Below are positions 31,728 to 43,136 of a DNA stretch of 64,000 bases, piece by piece. A program made the position numbers and the translations under genes. The notes under the pieces were generated by a model that was not told the DNA's origin, did not search any database, and saw only the letters and a list, made by a program, of their open reading frames with translations. This DNA is from Emydura subglobosa (Eukaryota > Chordata > Testudines > Chelidae). The stretch is taken from positions 21,640,689 through 21,704,688 of the forward strand of contig ML679956.1 in NCBI GenBank assembly GCA_007922225.1, written 5' to 3'. The number at the start of each line of letters is the position of its first letter. The stretch's first letter is position 1.

Positions 31728-33264
31728 CCTGGAATCCTACTTTTGCCGTCTCCGATTCAAGGAATATTTTCACCACACCACTGAACAACACACTAACCCA
31801 CAGATACCTTCCTACCAACGCTACAAGAAGAAGAATTCTGCATGGACTCCTCCTGACGCTCAAAACAACAAACTAGACTTTTACACAGAGTGTTTCCACC
31901 GACGTGCACTAGCTGAGATTGTAGACAAGCAACATCGCTTGCCCCATAACCTCAGCCATGCAGAACGCAACGCCATCCACAGCCTCAATAACAACTCTGA
32001 CATTATAATCAAAGAGGCAGACAAAGGAGGTGCTGGAGTCATCATGAATAAGTCGGATTATGAACAGGAGGCTGCCAGACAACACTCCAACACCACATTC
32101 GACAAGCCACTACCGTCCGATCCCACTGAGGAATACCAAAAAAAACTACATCTACTTCAGAAACTCCCTAAAGAAACACAGGAACAAATCTACACAGACA
32201 CACCCCCTGAGCCGCGACTAGGTTTATTCTATCTGCTACCCAAAATCCACAAACCTGGGAATCCTGGATACCCCATCATCTCAGGCATTGGCACTCTCAC
32301 TGCAGGACTGTCAGGCTATGTGGACTCTCTCCTCAGATCCTGTGCCACCAGCACTCTTAGCTATCTTCATGATACCACTGACTTCCTGAGAAAACTACAA
32401 TCCATCGGTGATCTCCCAGAAAACACCATCCTAGCCACTATGGATGTAGACGCTCTCTACACCAACATTCCACACAAAGATGGACTACAAGCCATCAGTA
32501 ACATTTTCCCTGATGATGATATGGAACACCTGGTAGCTGAACTTTGTGACTTTGTCCTGACCCACAACTACTTCAGATTTGGAGACAATCTATACCTTCA
32601 AGTCAGTGGCACAGCTATGGGCACCCGCATGGCCCCACAGTATGCCAACATTTTTACGGCTGACCTAGAACAACGCTTCCTCAAAACTCATCCCCAAGCA
32701 CCTCTCCTTTACCTACACTACATTGATGACATTTTCATCATCTGGACCCATGGGAAAGAGTCCCTCGAAGAATTCCACCGGGATTTCAATAATTTCCACC
32801 CCATCATCAACCTCAGCCTGGACCAGTCCACACAAGAAATCCTCTTCCTGGACACTACAATACAAATAAAGGATGGTCACATTAATACCACCCTATACTG
32901 AAAACCAACTGACCACAATACATATCTTCATGCCTCTAGCTTCCACCCTGGACACATTACACAATCCATTGTCTACAGCCAAGCCTTAAGATACAACCGG
33001 ATTGGCTCTGATCCCTCAGACAGAGACAAACACCTACAGGATCTCCATAAAACATTCTTAAAACTACAATACCCACCTGGAGAGGTGAAGAAACAAATTG
33101 ACAGAGCCAGACGGGTACCCAGAAGTCAGCTACTACAGGACAGACCCAACAAAGAAAACAACAGAACACCACTGGCCATCACCTACAGCCCCCAGCTAAA
33201 ACCTCTGCAACACATCATTAAGGATCTACAACCTATCCTAGCAGATGATCCCTCACTCGTTTAA
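31717..33264 (+). pseudogene. PLE reverse transcriptase, one in-frame stop
   Basis: Open from 31717 to a TGA at 32899-32901, then open again to TAA at 33262-33264. Visible RT blocks: SDIIIKEADKGGAGVIMNKS (about 31996-32055), YLLPKIHKPGNPGYPIISGI, the first catalytic Asp in ATMDVDALYTNIPHKDGL, GTAMGTRMAPQYANIF, and the catalytic Y-I-D-D in LHYIDDIFIIWTHGKESLEE (about 32713-32772). The later Y-x-K-P-T-D-H-N-T-Y-L-H segment contains the TGA, which fits a CGA-to-TGA decay. Catalytic residues are intact, so the copy is not very old. Telomerase-related RTs share this organisation, but the K-I-H-K-P motif marks Penelope. Confidence 0.87.
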
Positions 33265-33485
33265 GCCATGAGAGGCAGACCTATCTTTGCTTACAGACAG
33301 CCCTCCAACCTGAAGCAAATACTCACCAGCATCCATACACCATACAACAAGAACACTAACCCAGGAACCTATCCCTGCAACAACCCCATTGCCATCTCTG
33401 CCTGCACATCGACTCTAGTGACACCATCACAGGTCCTAACCACATCAGCCACACCATAAGGGGCTCATTCACCTGCACATCTACT
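33265..33485 (+). pseudogene. PLE linker between RT and endonuclease, decayed
   Basis: After the TAA at 33262 the sequence still resembles a PLE linker, with R-Q-P-S-N-L-K-Q-I-L as the 'RRPPNLK'-like block, and frame changes. No complete motif. Confidence 0.6.
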
Positions 33486-33754
33486 AATGTAATATATGCC
33501 ATCATGTGCCAGCAATGCCCCTCTGCCATATACATTGGTCAAACCGGACTGTCACTACACAAAACCAGTCGGACAGCACTTCAACCTCCCAGGACACTCT
33601 GTAGCTGACTTGAAAGTTGCCATACTTCTACAAAAAAACTTCAAAAACAGACTTCAGCGAGAAACTGCAGAGCTGGAACTCATATGCAAACTTGACACAA
33701 CCAAACTGGGTCTGAATAGGGACTTGGAATGGTTATCTCATTACAAGAAGTAAT
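33486..33754 (+). pseudogene. PLE GIY-YIG endonuclease, internally deleted
   Basis: In one frame 33486-33545 reads N-V-I-Y-A-I-M-C-Q-Q-C-P-S-A-I-Y-I-G-Q-T, giving the 'GIY' (here V-I-Y-A) and Y-I-G halves and the C-x-x-C pair typical of PLE endonucleases. Then a gap: the sequence jumps, with a change of frame, to V-G-Q-H-F-N-L-P-G-H-S-V (about 33568-33603), and ends L-G-L-N-R-D-L-E-W with a TAA at 33751-33753. Roughly 75-80 bp between the two, which would include the catalytic Arg helix, appear to be missing, so the nuclease is dead. Confidence 0.8.
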
Positions 33755-33917
33755 TGCCACTGATCACACATTCTCATCTTCTAATCAATAGTTGTGAATA
33801 GGCCTCATCTACTCTAACTGAATGGACTTTGCTAACACCTACCCTCCCCATTGTTGTTCCTTACCCTTTGATGTGTGTATACATATACACCCCCTATCTG
33901 ATTTCTATTTCTGGCAT

Positions 33918-33955
33918 CTGATGAAGTGGGTTGCAGCCCATGAAAGCTTATGCCT
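33918..33955 (+). ncRNA. Hammerhead-ribozyme-like motif in the PLE 3' region
   Basis: CTGATGA (33918-33924), one extra A, arm GTGGG (33926-33930), loop, arm CCCAT (33937-33941), GAAA (33942-33945), then GC-TTAT-GC (33946-33953), which can form a tiny stem III, followed by CT at the expected cleavage position. Hammerhead motifs are known in the terminal repeats of Penelope-like elements. Against activity here: the extra A before stem II, C where a U should pair with the A of GAAA, and no convincing stem I in the flanks. I infer a degenerate ribozyme relic. Confidence 0.4.
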
Positions 33956-34056
33956 GCAGAAATTAAATTTGTTAGTCTTTAAAGTGCTACAGGACTCTTG
34001 TTGTTTTTGCTGTACACAGACTAATACGGCTACCCCTCTGGAACTTCACACTTAAG

Positions 34057-35557
34057 CCACCAGTTCAAAAAATGCAGACATCATTGATGATTGATGGTCA
34101 TTAACATCAGATGACTGTTCAGAGGCAGATATGAAGTGAATTGGTGGACATGGTCCAGTTACTACTGGATGAATATTCATATCCAATCCAATTCATATCC
34201 ATCAATCCAATGCCACTTTTAGAAGCAACTGGGACTCTTGTTCAAAGTCTAGCCAAAGAAGCCAAGAGATTGAAAGGCCTAACCCTCTAGAACTGGTTCA
34301 TCTATAGTAGGGTTTAAAGGCAAGTCAGTACAGGGAAGCTTGCACTGCAGTACCTTTCCTGTAGATAAATTGAAGACATCAGTCTTCTGGGAGGGCAATC
34401 TGACATTTACTACAAACCCTAGATTTCAAAGAAAAAGAATTAAATATTTTTAAAAGAATGAAATGCTGCAGAAGATTTTAATTATTTTAGAAATTTATCT
34501 GACTCTCTACTGTGTTGTATTGTGAAAGCCCTAGATGCCACTGCAGAACACTAGAAATCAAACATATGCTTTGAGGAGCAGTGAGTGCTAAATTCTGTTC
34601 TGAAGTATGAAATAATCCTAACTGTTTAGTTCTACAGATCCAGTGAGTATCTGATAAAAACTAAAATATAAATGTGTAAATCTCAGGTTTCAATTATATC
34701 ATGAGTCACTTTATGGTTTGCTCCTAACCATCTGATGACTTTGATGCAACTATTCCAATGGCCAGTCTCTTTATAGAGAACTAGCTCACCAGCCTAGAAC
34801 ATGCAGAAATACTGACAACTGTGTTTACCTCACCAGAGGTGAAATTATATTAAAAAAAAGTTCATACCCAGTAAGCTTGCCTCTGCTGAACTTCCAATGA
34901 TCCTATACATACAGTAACAATGGACAAAGTTTTGCACCACATGGTTGGAGAAACAATTATTGAGCACTGTTTTTCTTAACATTACTCCTTTAAAGCTCAT
35001 AATTATGTTAGTTTAACACGACATGATCACTGCAAATGCACTTCAGAAAATATATCTTAATTATTTCATAATAGTACTTTCCTGAGTCAGAGTATTTATT
35101 GCAACAAAACAAATATTGCTTAACCTTATTTTTTTAACGCAAACAAAACTCAACATTGTAATTGTACCATTTTAATTAATATAAAAGTGTGAATGGTACT
35201 GACACTGCAATACACAGATAAAGTCTCTGATTACTATAATCATGGCAATGATCGTAAAACAGAAACTTCAGTTCAAAATAAGCATTGCAAGAAATACATC
35301 CATTGGAACTTTGTTCTCTTGTGCTACTATATTTCCATCTGTGAAGCAGAACAAAGAGCCCAAAAGTTTACTTATATCTCCATTGTTTTAAAACTTGTTA
35401 GATTAAAACTTTTAAAATCCTGAGAAATCTGAGCTGCAGGACTTCCCAGTTGGTCTGCAAAAGTGAGGGATGTCACAGTTGCCATGAACAAGGCTTAGAA
35501 TCTATTCTAAACCCTTATTTTCAACCCCCTTTGTTTATAGTATCATCTTGATCTTAG
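34057..35557. other. AT-rich non-coding stretch
   Basis: No gene, known repeat or RNA seen. Confidence 0.5.
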
Positions 35558-35609
35558 ATCAAAATCTCTCATTTTTATTAATTTAGGAAAGTACCCATCA
35601 TATTGTCTG
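35558..35609 (+). repeat. Direct repeat, copy 1 (about 52 bp)
   Basis: 'atcaaaatctctcattttta' through 'gaaagtacccatcatattgt' recurs at 36741-36793 with one indel and one mismatch. The flanks diverge quickly on both sides, though weak similarity may extend about 20 bp upstream. See copy 2. Confidence 0.85.
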
Positions 35610-36740
35610 TAGAGAAACCAGAAAATATGCAGTTCAGATTTCCCAGAATCATATGGAGTTTTTTGATTAAACGACAGGTGCTAATTAGGGACAAAATCTG
35701 TATTACAATGCACAGCCAGAGTAACCAGCTAGTTTGCTGATGAATCCATGGGATTTAGAATATTCCCTAATGCAGGATGCAGAGCAGAAAGGGAGTGGCT
35801 ACAAAAGCCTCCTCTCCTGTCCTATCCCGTGGGGTTGGGGCTGGAAATAAGATGAGTCCATAAAAAACCAGCCCTACCCTTCCCCCAGCTCATACTTTCT
35901 CTCTCTCATATGGTGTAAAGAGTTGCTGCAAAGCACTGTAGGCACTGGACAGGATCTATGTATTCTGTGGTCCTTGCCTCCATGTAGCAGAACTGACCAG
36001 GTGCGCGGTGGACAGGACAAATCTCTACCCATAAGATGGGGTAGTTGCATTTTGAAAGAACTGCTATATTTCCCCTCTGGGAATCTTACAAACAAACATA
36101 TTTTAAATTTCAAGAAAGCCTTATGAACTGTGCAGTTCATAGGTTTTTGGTTCTGGTTTCTTTTCTTGAAGAAAAAAATTAAAATTAAAAAATTTAAAAA
36201 AAATTAAAATGTATATCAACTTTGTTTTTTATTGCACTATAATTCTAGGTATGCCTTGCCAGCCCACCACAATATAGAATGTCAGCAAATCAAGAATTTT
36301 CATTTTAAATATTTCACAGTTTGATGCCCTCCCTGTTGCAGTTCTTGGGATACCCCAAATAAAATTTTAAAAATGATGGCATAACCAAGATAGCATAACC
36401 GAGATTAAAGAGCAGACCATTTACACACACGCACACGTTTTACTGGAAATCTGGAGTGATACCTACTGATTAACAGTCAGTTCAAAGAATTCAGGACTCA
36501 TGAAGCCCAACTCTTGGCACAGAAAAAAACTAGTTGGAAGGTGGGTAGACAACTCAAAGATGGCTTTGGGAAGCTTATGTGAATGATATTGTTAAGTTTC
36601 AGAAACTCTATAGGAAACAGAGAACTATTACTAGCAGATATTAAATAAACTTTAGTCTGTAACTCTTATGTGAATAAACAGATGTTGACTTGCAAGATTT
36701 ATTGACAGATGTAAATATTGACTGAGGCATCTTTGTATTA
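35610..36740. other. 1.13-kb segment between two direct repeats, no gene
   Basis: AT-rich apart from a GC-richer patch at 35760-36010. Frames 35874-36140 and 35923-36126 overlap on opposite strands and show no domain. An A/T-rich low-complexity patch lies at 36166-36215 and a CA-rich patch at 36424-36437. No transposon ends were found next to the flanking repeats. Confidence 0.45.
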
Positions 36741-36793
36741 ATCAAAATCTCTCATTTTTTATTAATTTAGGAAAGTACCCATCATATAGTCTC
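36741..36793 (+). repeat. Direct repeat, copy 2
   Basis: Near-identical to 35558-35609, in the same orientation, 1.18 kb apart. Confidence 0.85.
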
Positions 36794-39289
36794 TGCATGC
36801 TGAACAGTATTTTAAATGTGTATACATAACTTGATCATTTATCATTACACTATATACCATACCATAATTATATGCCCAGTTCATCTTATGGGTCAATAAA
36901 CTCAAACTGTGGTGGACCAATGGCTGGGAAGCAAGTTGCAGTGCTAAGGGCCCCTACACTAAAATTCCCTGACAATTAATATATGCCATTATATGAAAAA
37001 TGATATTAAATCCCCTGTTTTCACTTCGCAACATTGCTGAGTAAAATGTTTATTTTGACATTCTGATTAATTTCTTCCCACTGCCTCACTGTAAAATTAC
37101 AGAAGGGTCTTGCTGAGTGTATTTTTTAGGCTCAGGCTCAAAGACATGTTTGCTTTAAAACTTCTAATGGGGAATATATACCCTACAACAATTCTTCTTT
37201 ATCAAACAACAGAGTTCCTAAATCCCTAGCCAACTCCCAGCACTGTTATAGGGTTTAAGATGTCACCACCTATGGCGTTGAGAGCCATTCATGTGCTCAG
37301 GACTTGGCATGTAAGTGAGAAAGAAGCTGATTTTCCAGTATTTCGTCTCTTCCAAACTCAGTTATGAAATTCTAGTGACACACCTTGTGCCTTTTAGTTA
37401 CGTATTCAGACTAGCATTAGCTAGATGATTTATGTATCAGTTGAGAAATATATAAATATTTCCACAAAAAGGCTTAGTAGAACTATATGATTTATTTAAT
37501 TTGCATAAATGTAAAACCTGTATTTATTCTACATGACCTAAATTTGTAAAGAGAGGCCAGTCATTTGATTTCGACTTTACTGCTTTAATCTGGCAGTCTA
37601 TCACGAGAGGTAATAGCACATCTTAACAAAAGCAGCTAAAAGATCAGACACCAAGAGGAGAGAGGGAAGGCAGATTACACAAACACATCAGCACAACTTC
37701 TTAACCCGTACCCTTCAGAAAAGATTCAAACTGACCGCAGGCTGAGGAGGCAGTCAGGAAAAATGAAAAGTTCAGTGCTCTTTGTTATACATCTGCAGCA
37801 GCCGGATCTATCCTCTTTTATATGCAGCAGAAGATTTAGGAGACAGTCTACAGGATGTGACTGACTTTCTAAGAAAATCAAAAGCATCTTCTGTAGTGGA
37901 GATGTTGACCAGAAGGAAGTTATCATTTAGGGCTGTCGAATGGATCAAGTTGATGTAGAGAATCAAGGAAAGGAAATGTGATTTTCCCAGAAAAGAATGA
38001 TTAATGGAAATGGAGTCCATTTGGCAGGAGGATAATTGACCTTCTTACTTGAAATTATTAGAGATCTCACTGAATGAACTTTCCAGAAAGACCATACTTC
38101 CAGCTGAGGTTAGTGTCCATCGTCCTCACTTCAGAGAATAATAGGTCAAGTGTGATCAGTCCAGGAGATGGCAAGATAGTAAAAGGGCAACAGTGATAGC
38201 TGTAATCTGATTCAGGAGAAGTCACCTGAAGTTCCTTCCACTGATGCACTAGTGACAAGAAAGAAAGCAAAAATTCTAATATTTAGTAGATCAGGTAGAC
38301 ATGTCAAAGAAGATTATGCTAAAATAGAGAATGGTCATTTGAACTTTACCTATAGGGTCAATTCCAGTGTGCTGTGTATTTGTCCAATACTCTCAGCTAC
38401 TGGGAGTGGTTATGGTCTTACCACTTCATTGAACTACAAGAACAGCTATGGATAAGCCTTGGTATTGAATAGTATTTTTGCATTACTTCGGCAGCCCTAA
38501 AACATGGCCAGAACAACAAGAGCAGCCATTTATTTTAGATGCCAGGGGAAAAGCTTAAATATGTTATTTTCAGTTTCTGGTGTGCTAAGTTTAGATCAAA
38601 TCACAGCAAAAGCAAGAAATCACAAAAAAATGTTAGATATCTTGAGCAAGTGTTTCACTGCTGTGGCCTTACTCATATGCTAGGAGCTGGGAAAAGAACC
38701 ATATTTGTATTAGGCACAAATTGCTTGGGTATGATTCAAGTAATTCAGCAGATTCAGGATCAGCTGGTACTTTACTGAGAGGTTTTCTCATTGAGAGATA
38801 TTTGCTTAGCAATATTGTAGGACGGTACTTGGCCCTGAGTTACACATGTTGAACATCTGTAACGCTGGGCACAATTTGGCCTTCTTTATTATCCAGAGTT
38901 CAGCATGTATATTGAGTATACTTACAAATTAGTGAAATATTTCTTCTGCCTTTTGATTGTCTCATTTCAGGATCCTATCAGTGAAAAAATATTTTACTGC
39001 TCCCAAAGCCTCTGTGGATGCTTATGACCAGATGCTACTCTCAGATCAACATTGGTTTTATTTATATGTGCCTTTAAACACCTGAACAGCCTCTTCACTG
39101 GGGATCTGGAGGTTTCTCTTACACAAAAAGACATCTCTAGATTAGTATGTCCTCCAGATTTCCCATAACAGCACCGAAAAAGGGGCATGGTTTGAGCAAA
39201 AATGGGTGGAGTTGGCAAAAACAGTGCTTTGCATTACACTGTCTGAAACAGGAAGATCTAGACAGCAATATATTTTGTTAAGCTAATGC
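36794..39289. other. AT-rich non-coding stretch
   Basis: No frame over 80 codons, no known repeat family and no RNA gene recognised. Confidence 0.5.
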
Positions 39290-39560
39290 CAATGTTAGCT
39301 TGAATAATTTATATTCACAATTCTCTTTAGATGGGTGGGCAATAGGAAACTCTCTGAATACATGTATTTTTACACATCTTTCAAATCTGTAAGAAAAAAA
39401 AATCTAACACTTGGGTATCATATGGGTTTGTGACACTCCCTGGAAAAATCTGAATCCATAAACTAATGAATGGATTACTATGATTCATATGCCATTTTTA
39501 TCTGTGACAGATAATCTGTTTCCAATACCACTGATGTTACTTTAAACAGAACTGCACCCG
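39290..39560 (+). repeat. Old dispersed repeat, copy A (unclassified)
   Basis: Shares an ordered series of words with 56350-56600: 'ctttagatggg' / 'ccttagatatg', 'caatagg', 'tttttacacatct' / 'attttacacatct', 'ctgaatccataaactaa' / 'ctgagtccataaactaa', 'ggattac' / 'gcattac' and 'ctgtgacagata' / 'ctccgacagata'. Identity looks like two-thirds or so by eye. Same orientation in both copies. No coding frame and no recognised family. Confidence 0.6.
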
Positions 39561-40764
39561 TTTCCCTCAAATCATCTCTGACATTTCAAAAGATAAAAAG
39601 TAGCTCTCAACATTAATAAACTGATAAATATATATGAACACTCATTTGCAGTGCCTTTTGAAACTCCAGATTTCAGCGATGAGCAAGATGAGTAGAACTT
39701 TGTTTGTTCTTGTATCGTAAGGGCAAGCAAACAGAGAATGGACATAACATACATACTGTGAGAGGAAATTTTAGTTTGTCAGTGAAATGGAAGTTATATT
39801 GGTCACCGCTTTTCAGGCACGCCATCTGTGCTCTATCACACTGTAAGAGAGCAATGTGAAGGCACAGTCTCGGTGACATGGCATAGCCAAAGAGCATGTG
39901 ATATGTTCTTGTTTCATTGACATGAATGAAGTCTCTGTGAAACTCACTGCATAATGTTACAAAGCATAAAATTCAAGTATGTTATAATGCTGACTTCTAT
40001 GTTTTGAAACATCCTTATCACCTGGTGTTGAACACATTGAAGGAGCACTAACCTATTTATATAGTTAAAGTCAGTACATGCCCTTTATGGCCCACAAGTT
40101 AGCTACGTCATGATATCTGTAATATTGTACTGCAGCCAACAGCCACTATATTGTTTAAGATAACATGGAGCAATCTTTCATTGCATTTCAACCCTTTCTT
40201 TCAGAACCAAATCAAGTGTGCTTCAGATCATGTTTTTCTCCCACTTAGGTTTTCTCTTTTCAGGTAACAGGATCACTGGGAGCCCTTTCTGTATTTTGAA
40301 GCCATGTTGAACAAACCAAATATATATATATATACAGTCCCACACAAAGAGCAGCCTGTTTGTTAACCATTGAACATGAGCTTCTGAAGTAGTAATTTGC
40401 AAGTCCTTTCCACAGTCACATATGGCCAACCTGAATTTTGAGATCCATGTTCACAAAAGTGGAGGTTCTGGGAGTAATGCTGTTCCCTTTAATCCCACAT
40501 TTCTGTAATTCTGTTATCAAACATTTTCTTGTTTCCAGAATGAACTATCTGGTTATGGAATTTGTGGCCTGTTGCATAAATCAGATATCACCATCTTTAT
40601 TAAAAAAGCTAGGATGAGCTCTTAAAAAGAGATGAGGTCTCAAAAATCCTTTTGTTTTTATGCAAATACCTCTATTTCTAAAACAATAAAAAGATAATAT
40701 ACATATAATTCTAGAACTCTCTCTTAGAGCAATGTTTTCCATAACACATCTTTGGGTCCATCTT
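39561..40764. other. AT-rich non-coding stretch
   Basis: No gene seen. A (TA)n run at about 40319-40334. Confidence 0.5.
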
Positions 40765-41000
40765 TAGGAGGCAGTGGTGTAGTCTAAATACAAGATTAGG
40801 AACCACTAACTCCAGAGTTCTAAATCTGTCTCTACATCTGACTCAATGTGTGGCCTCAAACAGATCGCTTAATCTTTCTTTTTCGGTTTCCCCACCTGCA
40901 AATTGGGGATAATATCACTTACTGAAATAGCTCACTGGGGAGTTGAGGATTAATTATTTATCACTACTTTGAAGATGTGAAACGCTATATTATTAGGATC
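40765..41000 (+). mobile_element. MIR-type core-SINE
   Basis: Follows MIR layout in order: 'aggcagtggtgtagtctaaa' (tRNA-like head), 'tccagagttctaaatctgtc', 'ctgactcaatgtgtggcctc', 'cagatcgcttaatctttctt', 'cggtttccccacctgcaaat', 'tggggataatatcacttact' and 'tgaggattaattatttatca'. Heavily diverged, as expected for an ancient amniote SINE. No target duplication can be read. Confidence 0.8.
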
Positions 41001-41409
41001 CATTGACCACTGAGTCAAAAGTGGTTGATATAAGCAAAGGAGATATTTATTTGACAAGAGGAAACATGCCACACACTGAGTGCTAGGAGCTCATCCGGCA
41101 GGTGGCTCCAAGAAGTGTTTGAATGGGCCTGTGTCAAGTGTTTTTTGCTTTGACTCTCTTTATATTATCGTGTAACGTCTAAAGATCGGAAAATCAACTG
41201 CCACTCCAAGAAACTGTTAACAGGTCAAAAAATGTGTGGGGGTAGCATAGTTACAGGCAGCGATGTTTGAATTTGCCTAACAAAGCTAGATATTATTCTC
41301 AAATGGAAAGGCCAGAACTGGTCAGAGACTTCAGCATTTCTATTTAGCAAAAGCCAGAGTTTGATATTCTCAATAAAAGGAAGGACATTACACCAAGGTT
41401 GAGATATTA
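41001..41409. other. Non-coding spacer
   Basis: Nothing recognised. Confidence 0.45.
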
Positions 41410-41477
41410 GGGCAAATTCATCCCTGTAATAACTCCACTGAAGTCAAATGAAGTTACTCCAGGGATGAATTTGGCCC
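41410..41477. repeat. 68-bp palindromic repeat
   Basis: Left arm 'gggcaaattcatccctg' (41410-41426); right arm, inverted, 'gggccaaattcatccctgg' (41459-41477). Inner arms 'taactcc' and 'gttactcc' flank 'actgaagtcaaatga'. A single hairpin with few mismatches, of the same general type as other sauropsid palindromic MITEs. No target duplication is evident. Confidence 0.75.
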
Positions 41478-42249
41478 AGTATGTCATGTATGAATTGGAA
41501 CTACCTAAAAGAATTCTCTGCTGGCAAGGTCAATGTTATTAATTATTATATTATTGCTATAATGTACCTTTGGGCTCCATGGATTCTCTGCGGATTAATG
41601 ATTATTCAAAAATTATGTTACAAAGTGGCAGCTTTTTATGCCAATAAACAGTCTGGCACTAGATTTATTAAGGAAAGGTGTAACATCTTAACAATGTCAA
41701 GGTCTCTTCCTTATTTCAAAAACGTAAAGTTGTTTAGAGGATTTTTGTTTATTTGTTCAAGGAGCTGACAAATCAAATTTGCCACAGACTGAAAATACAG
41801 AATAGGACTGGATTGACATTCAGAATCCCCAGTGTTCTCTCTTCACATGCTTCTAGTGGGAAAAGAACAGTCTGAGCTTTCAGGAAAACCCGAATTCACT
41901 GCCAGGTTCACTTTCCAGGAACTTTACTTACAAACTGTGCATCAGTTAAGGAAGTACTGAAGATCTAAAAAGTCTCGCCAAAAGCGGCAGTAACACTAAT
42001 GAAGAAAATTCAGAAATATAATCATTTGAGGGCACTTTGTGCAAGATAAAACATCGTATGAAAGGACCACAGAATTAAGGGCAGCCTCTAAAAAAAATTC
42101 ACAGAGAGAGCAGCTCCAGCGTGCTTAGCTCCAAACTGACACTGTGCAGTTCACGGCATGAGCCTGACAAGTGGAATGCTTGCAAAAAAAAAAAAAACAA
42201 ACACAAACAAAAAAAATCCAACACATCCCTCCCCCCTTATCTAAAGTAA
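41478..42249. other. AT-rich upstream flank of the first CpG island
   Basis: The frame 41481-41768 (95 codons) looks random. An A-rich run lies at 42184-42215, right before the base composition shifts. Confidence 0.45.
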
Positions 42250-42569
42250 ATACGGGCTGTCTGCTGTCATACTCAGGACAGATTGCAGAGCCACTTCCCC
42301 ATGCACACACTTTCCATTAACTTTATCTGCTCCAGCTCGTCCTCTCCCCGCCCCCGGTCCCAGCGGCCGGGGCACAGGCAGACGCGCATACAGGGCCCAT
42401 CTGGAAGAGAGAGGGAGTCCTGTGCCTTTCCCTCTTCTCCGGTCCCACTTGATGATCTGGCGCTTTAAAATATTGATCACCTTTGTTAGATCCCTTTCGG
42501 AAACTGCCCTGATCGCTCATCCTGTCACTTGCTTGAAGCGAGCAGCAGCCGACAGCCAAGCATGTGGGG

Positions 42570-42577
42570 TATAAATA
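42570..42577 (+). promoter_or_regulatory. TATA-like box (TATAAATA)
   Basis: 'ggggTATAAATAttg' lies at the upstream edge of the CpG island with a GGGG just before it. A start site would be expected about 25-30 bp downstream, near 42600-42607. TATA boxes are a minority among CpG-island promoters. Confidence 0.5.
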
Positions 42578-42635
42578 TTGAAATAAACGAGCCGGAGGGA
42601 CTCCGGGAGGGAGAAAGTGGTGGTAGTGGGGTGGA

Positions 42636-42755
42636 GGGGGGGGGGGGGGAAGAAGTGGAGGAGTGATCAGCCCGGAGCTTCTACGAGGGGCGCTGCTCTC
42701 CGGGAGTGGATGGGAGGGGAGAAGGAGAAGAGGGAAGGTGCGGGGGGGGGGGGGG
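42636..42755. repeat. Two long G-tracts in the island
   Basis: Uninterrupted G runs of 14 bases each at 42636-42649 and 42742-42755, with shorter G runs around them, form potential G-quadruplex sequence on the plus strand just downstream of the expected start site. Confidence 0.8.
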
Positions 42756-42850
42756 AGGAGAGGCAAGATAACAGCATTAAAAACAACCACCACCACCCCA
42801 ACCACCGCGATCGGCAGCTCCTACCCATCGCACAGGGGCTGGGAGGGGAT

Positions 42851-42876
42851 TGTGTGTGTGTGTGTGTGTGTCTCTC
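42851..42876. repeat. (TG)n(TC)n microsatellite
   Basis: Ten TG units (42851-42870) followed by TC units inside the CpG island. Confidence 0.9.
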
Positions 42877-43023
42877 ACCTGACTTCCTCCTCCACCGCGA
42901 GGGGGAGAGGGAGGCAGAGACGCGCGCACACACAACCACTCTCGCACCACCAACTCAGCCCCAAAAACAAGGGCAAGAAGAAGGGGAGGGAGAGAGCGAG
43001 CGCCAGACACAAACCCGGCTCCC

Positions 43024-43040
43024 GCGGCGGCGGCGGCGGC
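43024..43040. repeat. (CGG)n run
   Basis: About five CGG/GGC units in the likely 5' UTR. Confidence 0.85.
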
Positions 43041-43105
43041 TCCGCTCCACGCCAGCCTCCCCCTCTCCAGCCCGGCTCCAGCTGCCGCCGCGCACCCGGG
43101 GAGGG

Positions 43106-43136
43106 CAGCAGCAGCAGCAGCCGCGGCGGCGGCGGC
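43106..43136. repeat. (CAG)n followed by (CGG)n
   Basis: Five CAG units run into five CGG units. In one frame this reads as Gln or Ser repeats then Arg or Gly, but no coding exon is supported. Confidence 0.85.

Larger units (their letters stand above)
31323..34056 (+). mobile_element. Penelope-like retroelement (PLE)
   Basis: Single-ORF retroelement: N-terminal region, RT and C-terminal GIY-YIG endonuclease, then a 3' region. Three frames carry it: 31323-31727 (N-terminal part), 31717-33264 (RT, one TGA) and remnants from 33486 to 33754 (endonuclease). The 3' region (33755-34050) ends with 'agtctttaaagtgctacagg' and 'actaatacggctacccctct', a tail I recall as very common in turtle and crocodilian genomes. 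It lies head-to-tail after the LINE block. The 5' boundary is uncertain by about 100 bp. Confidence 0.88.
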
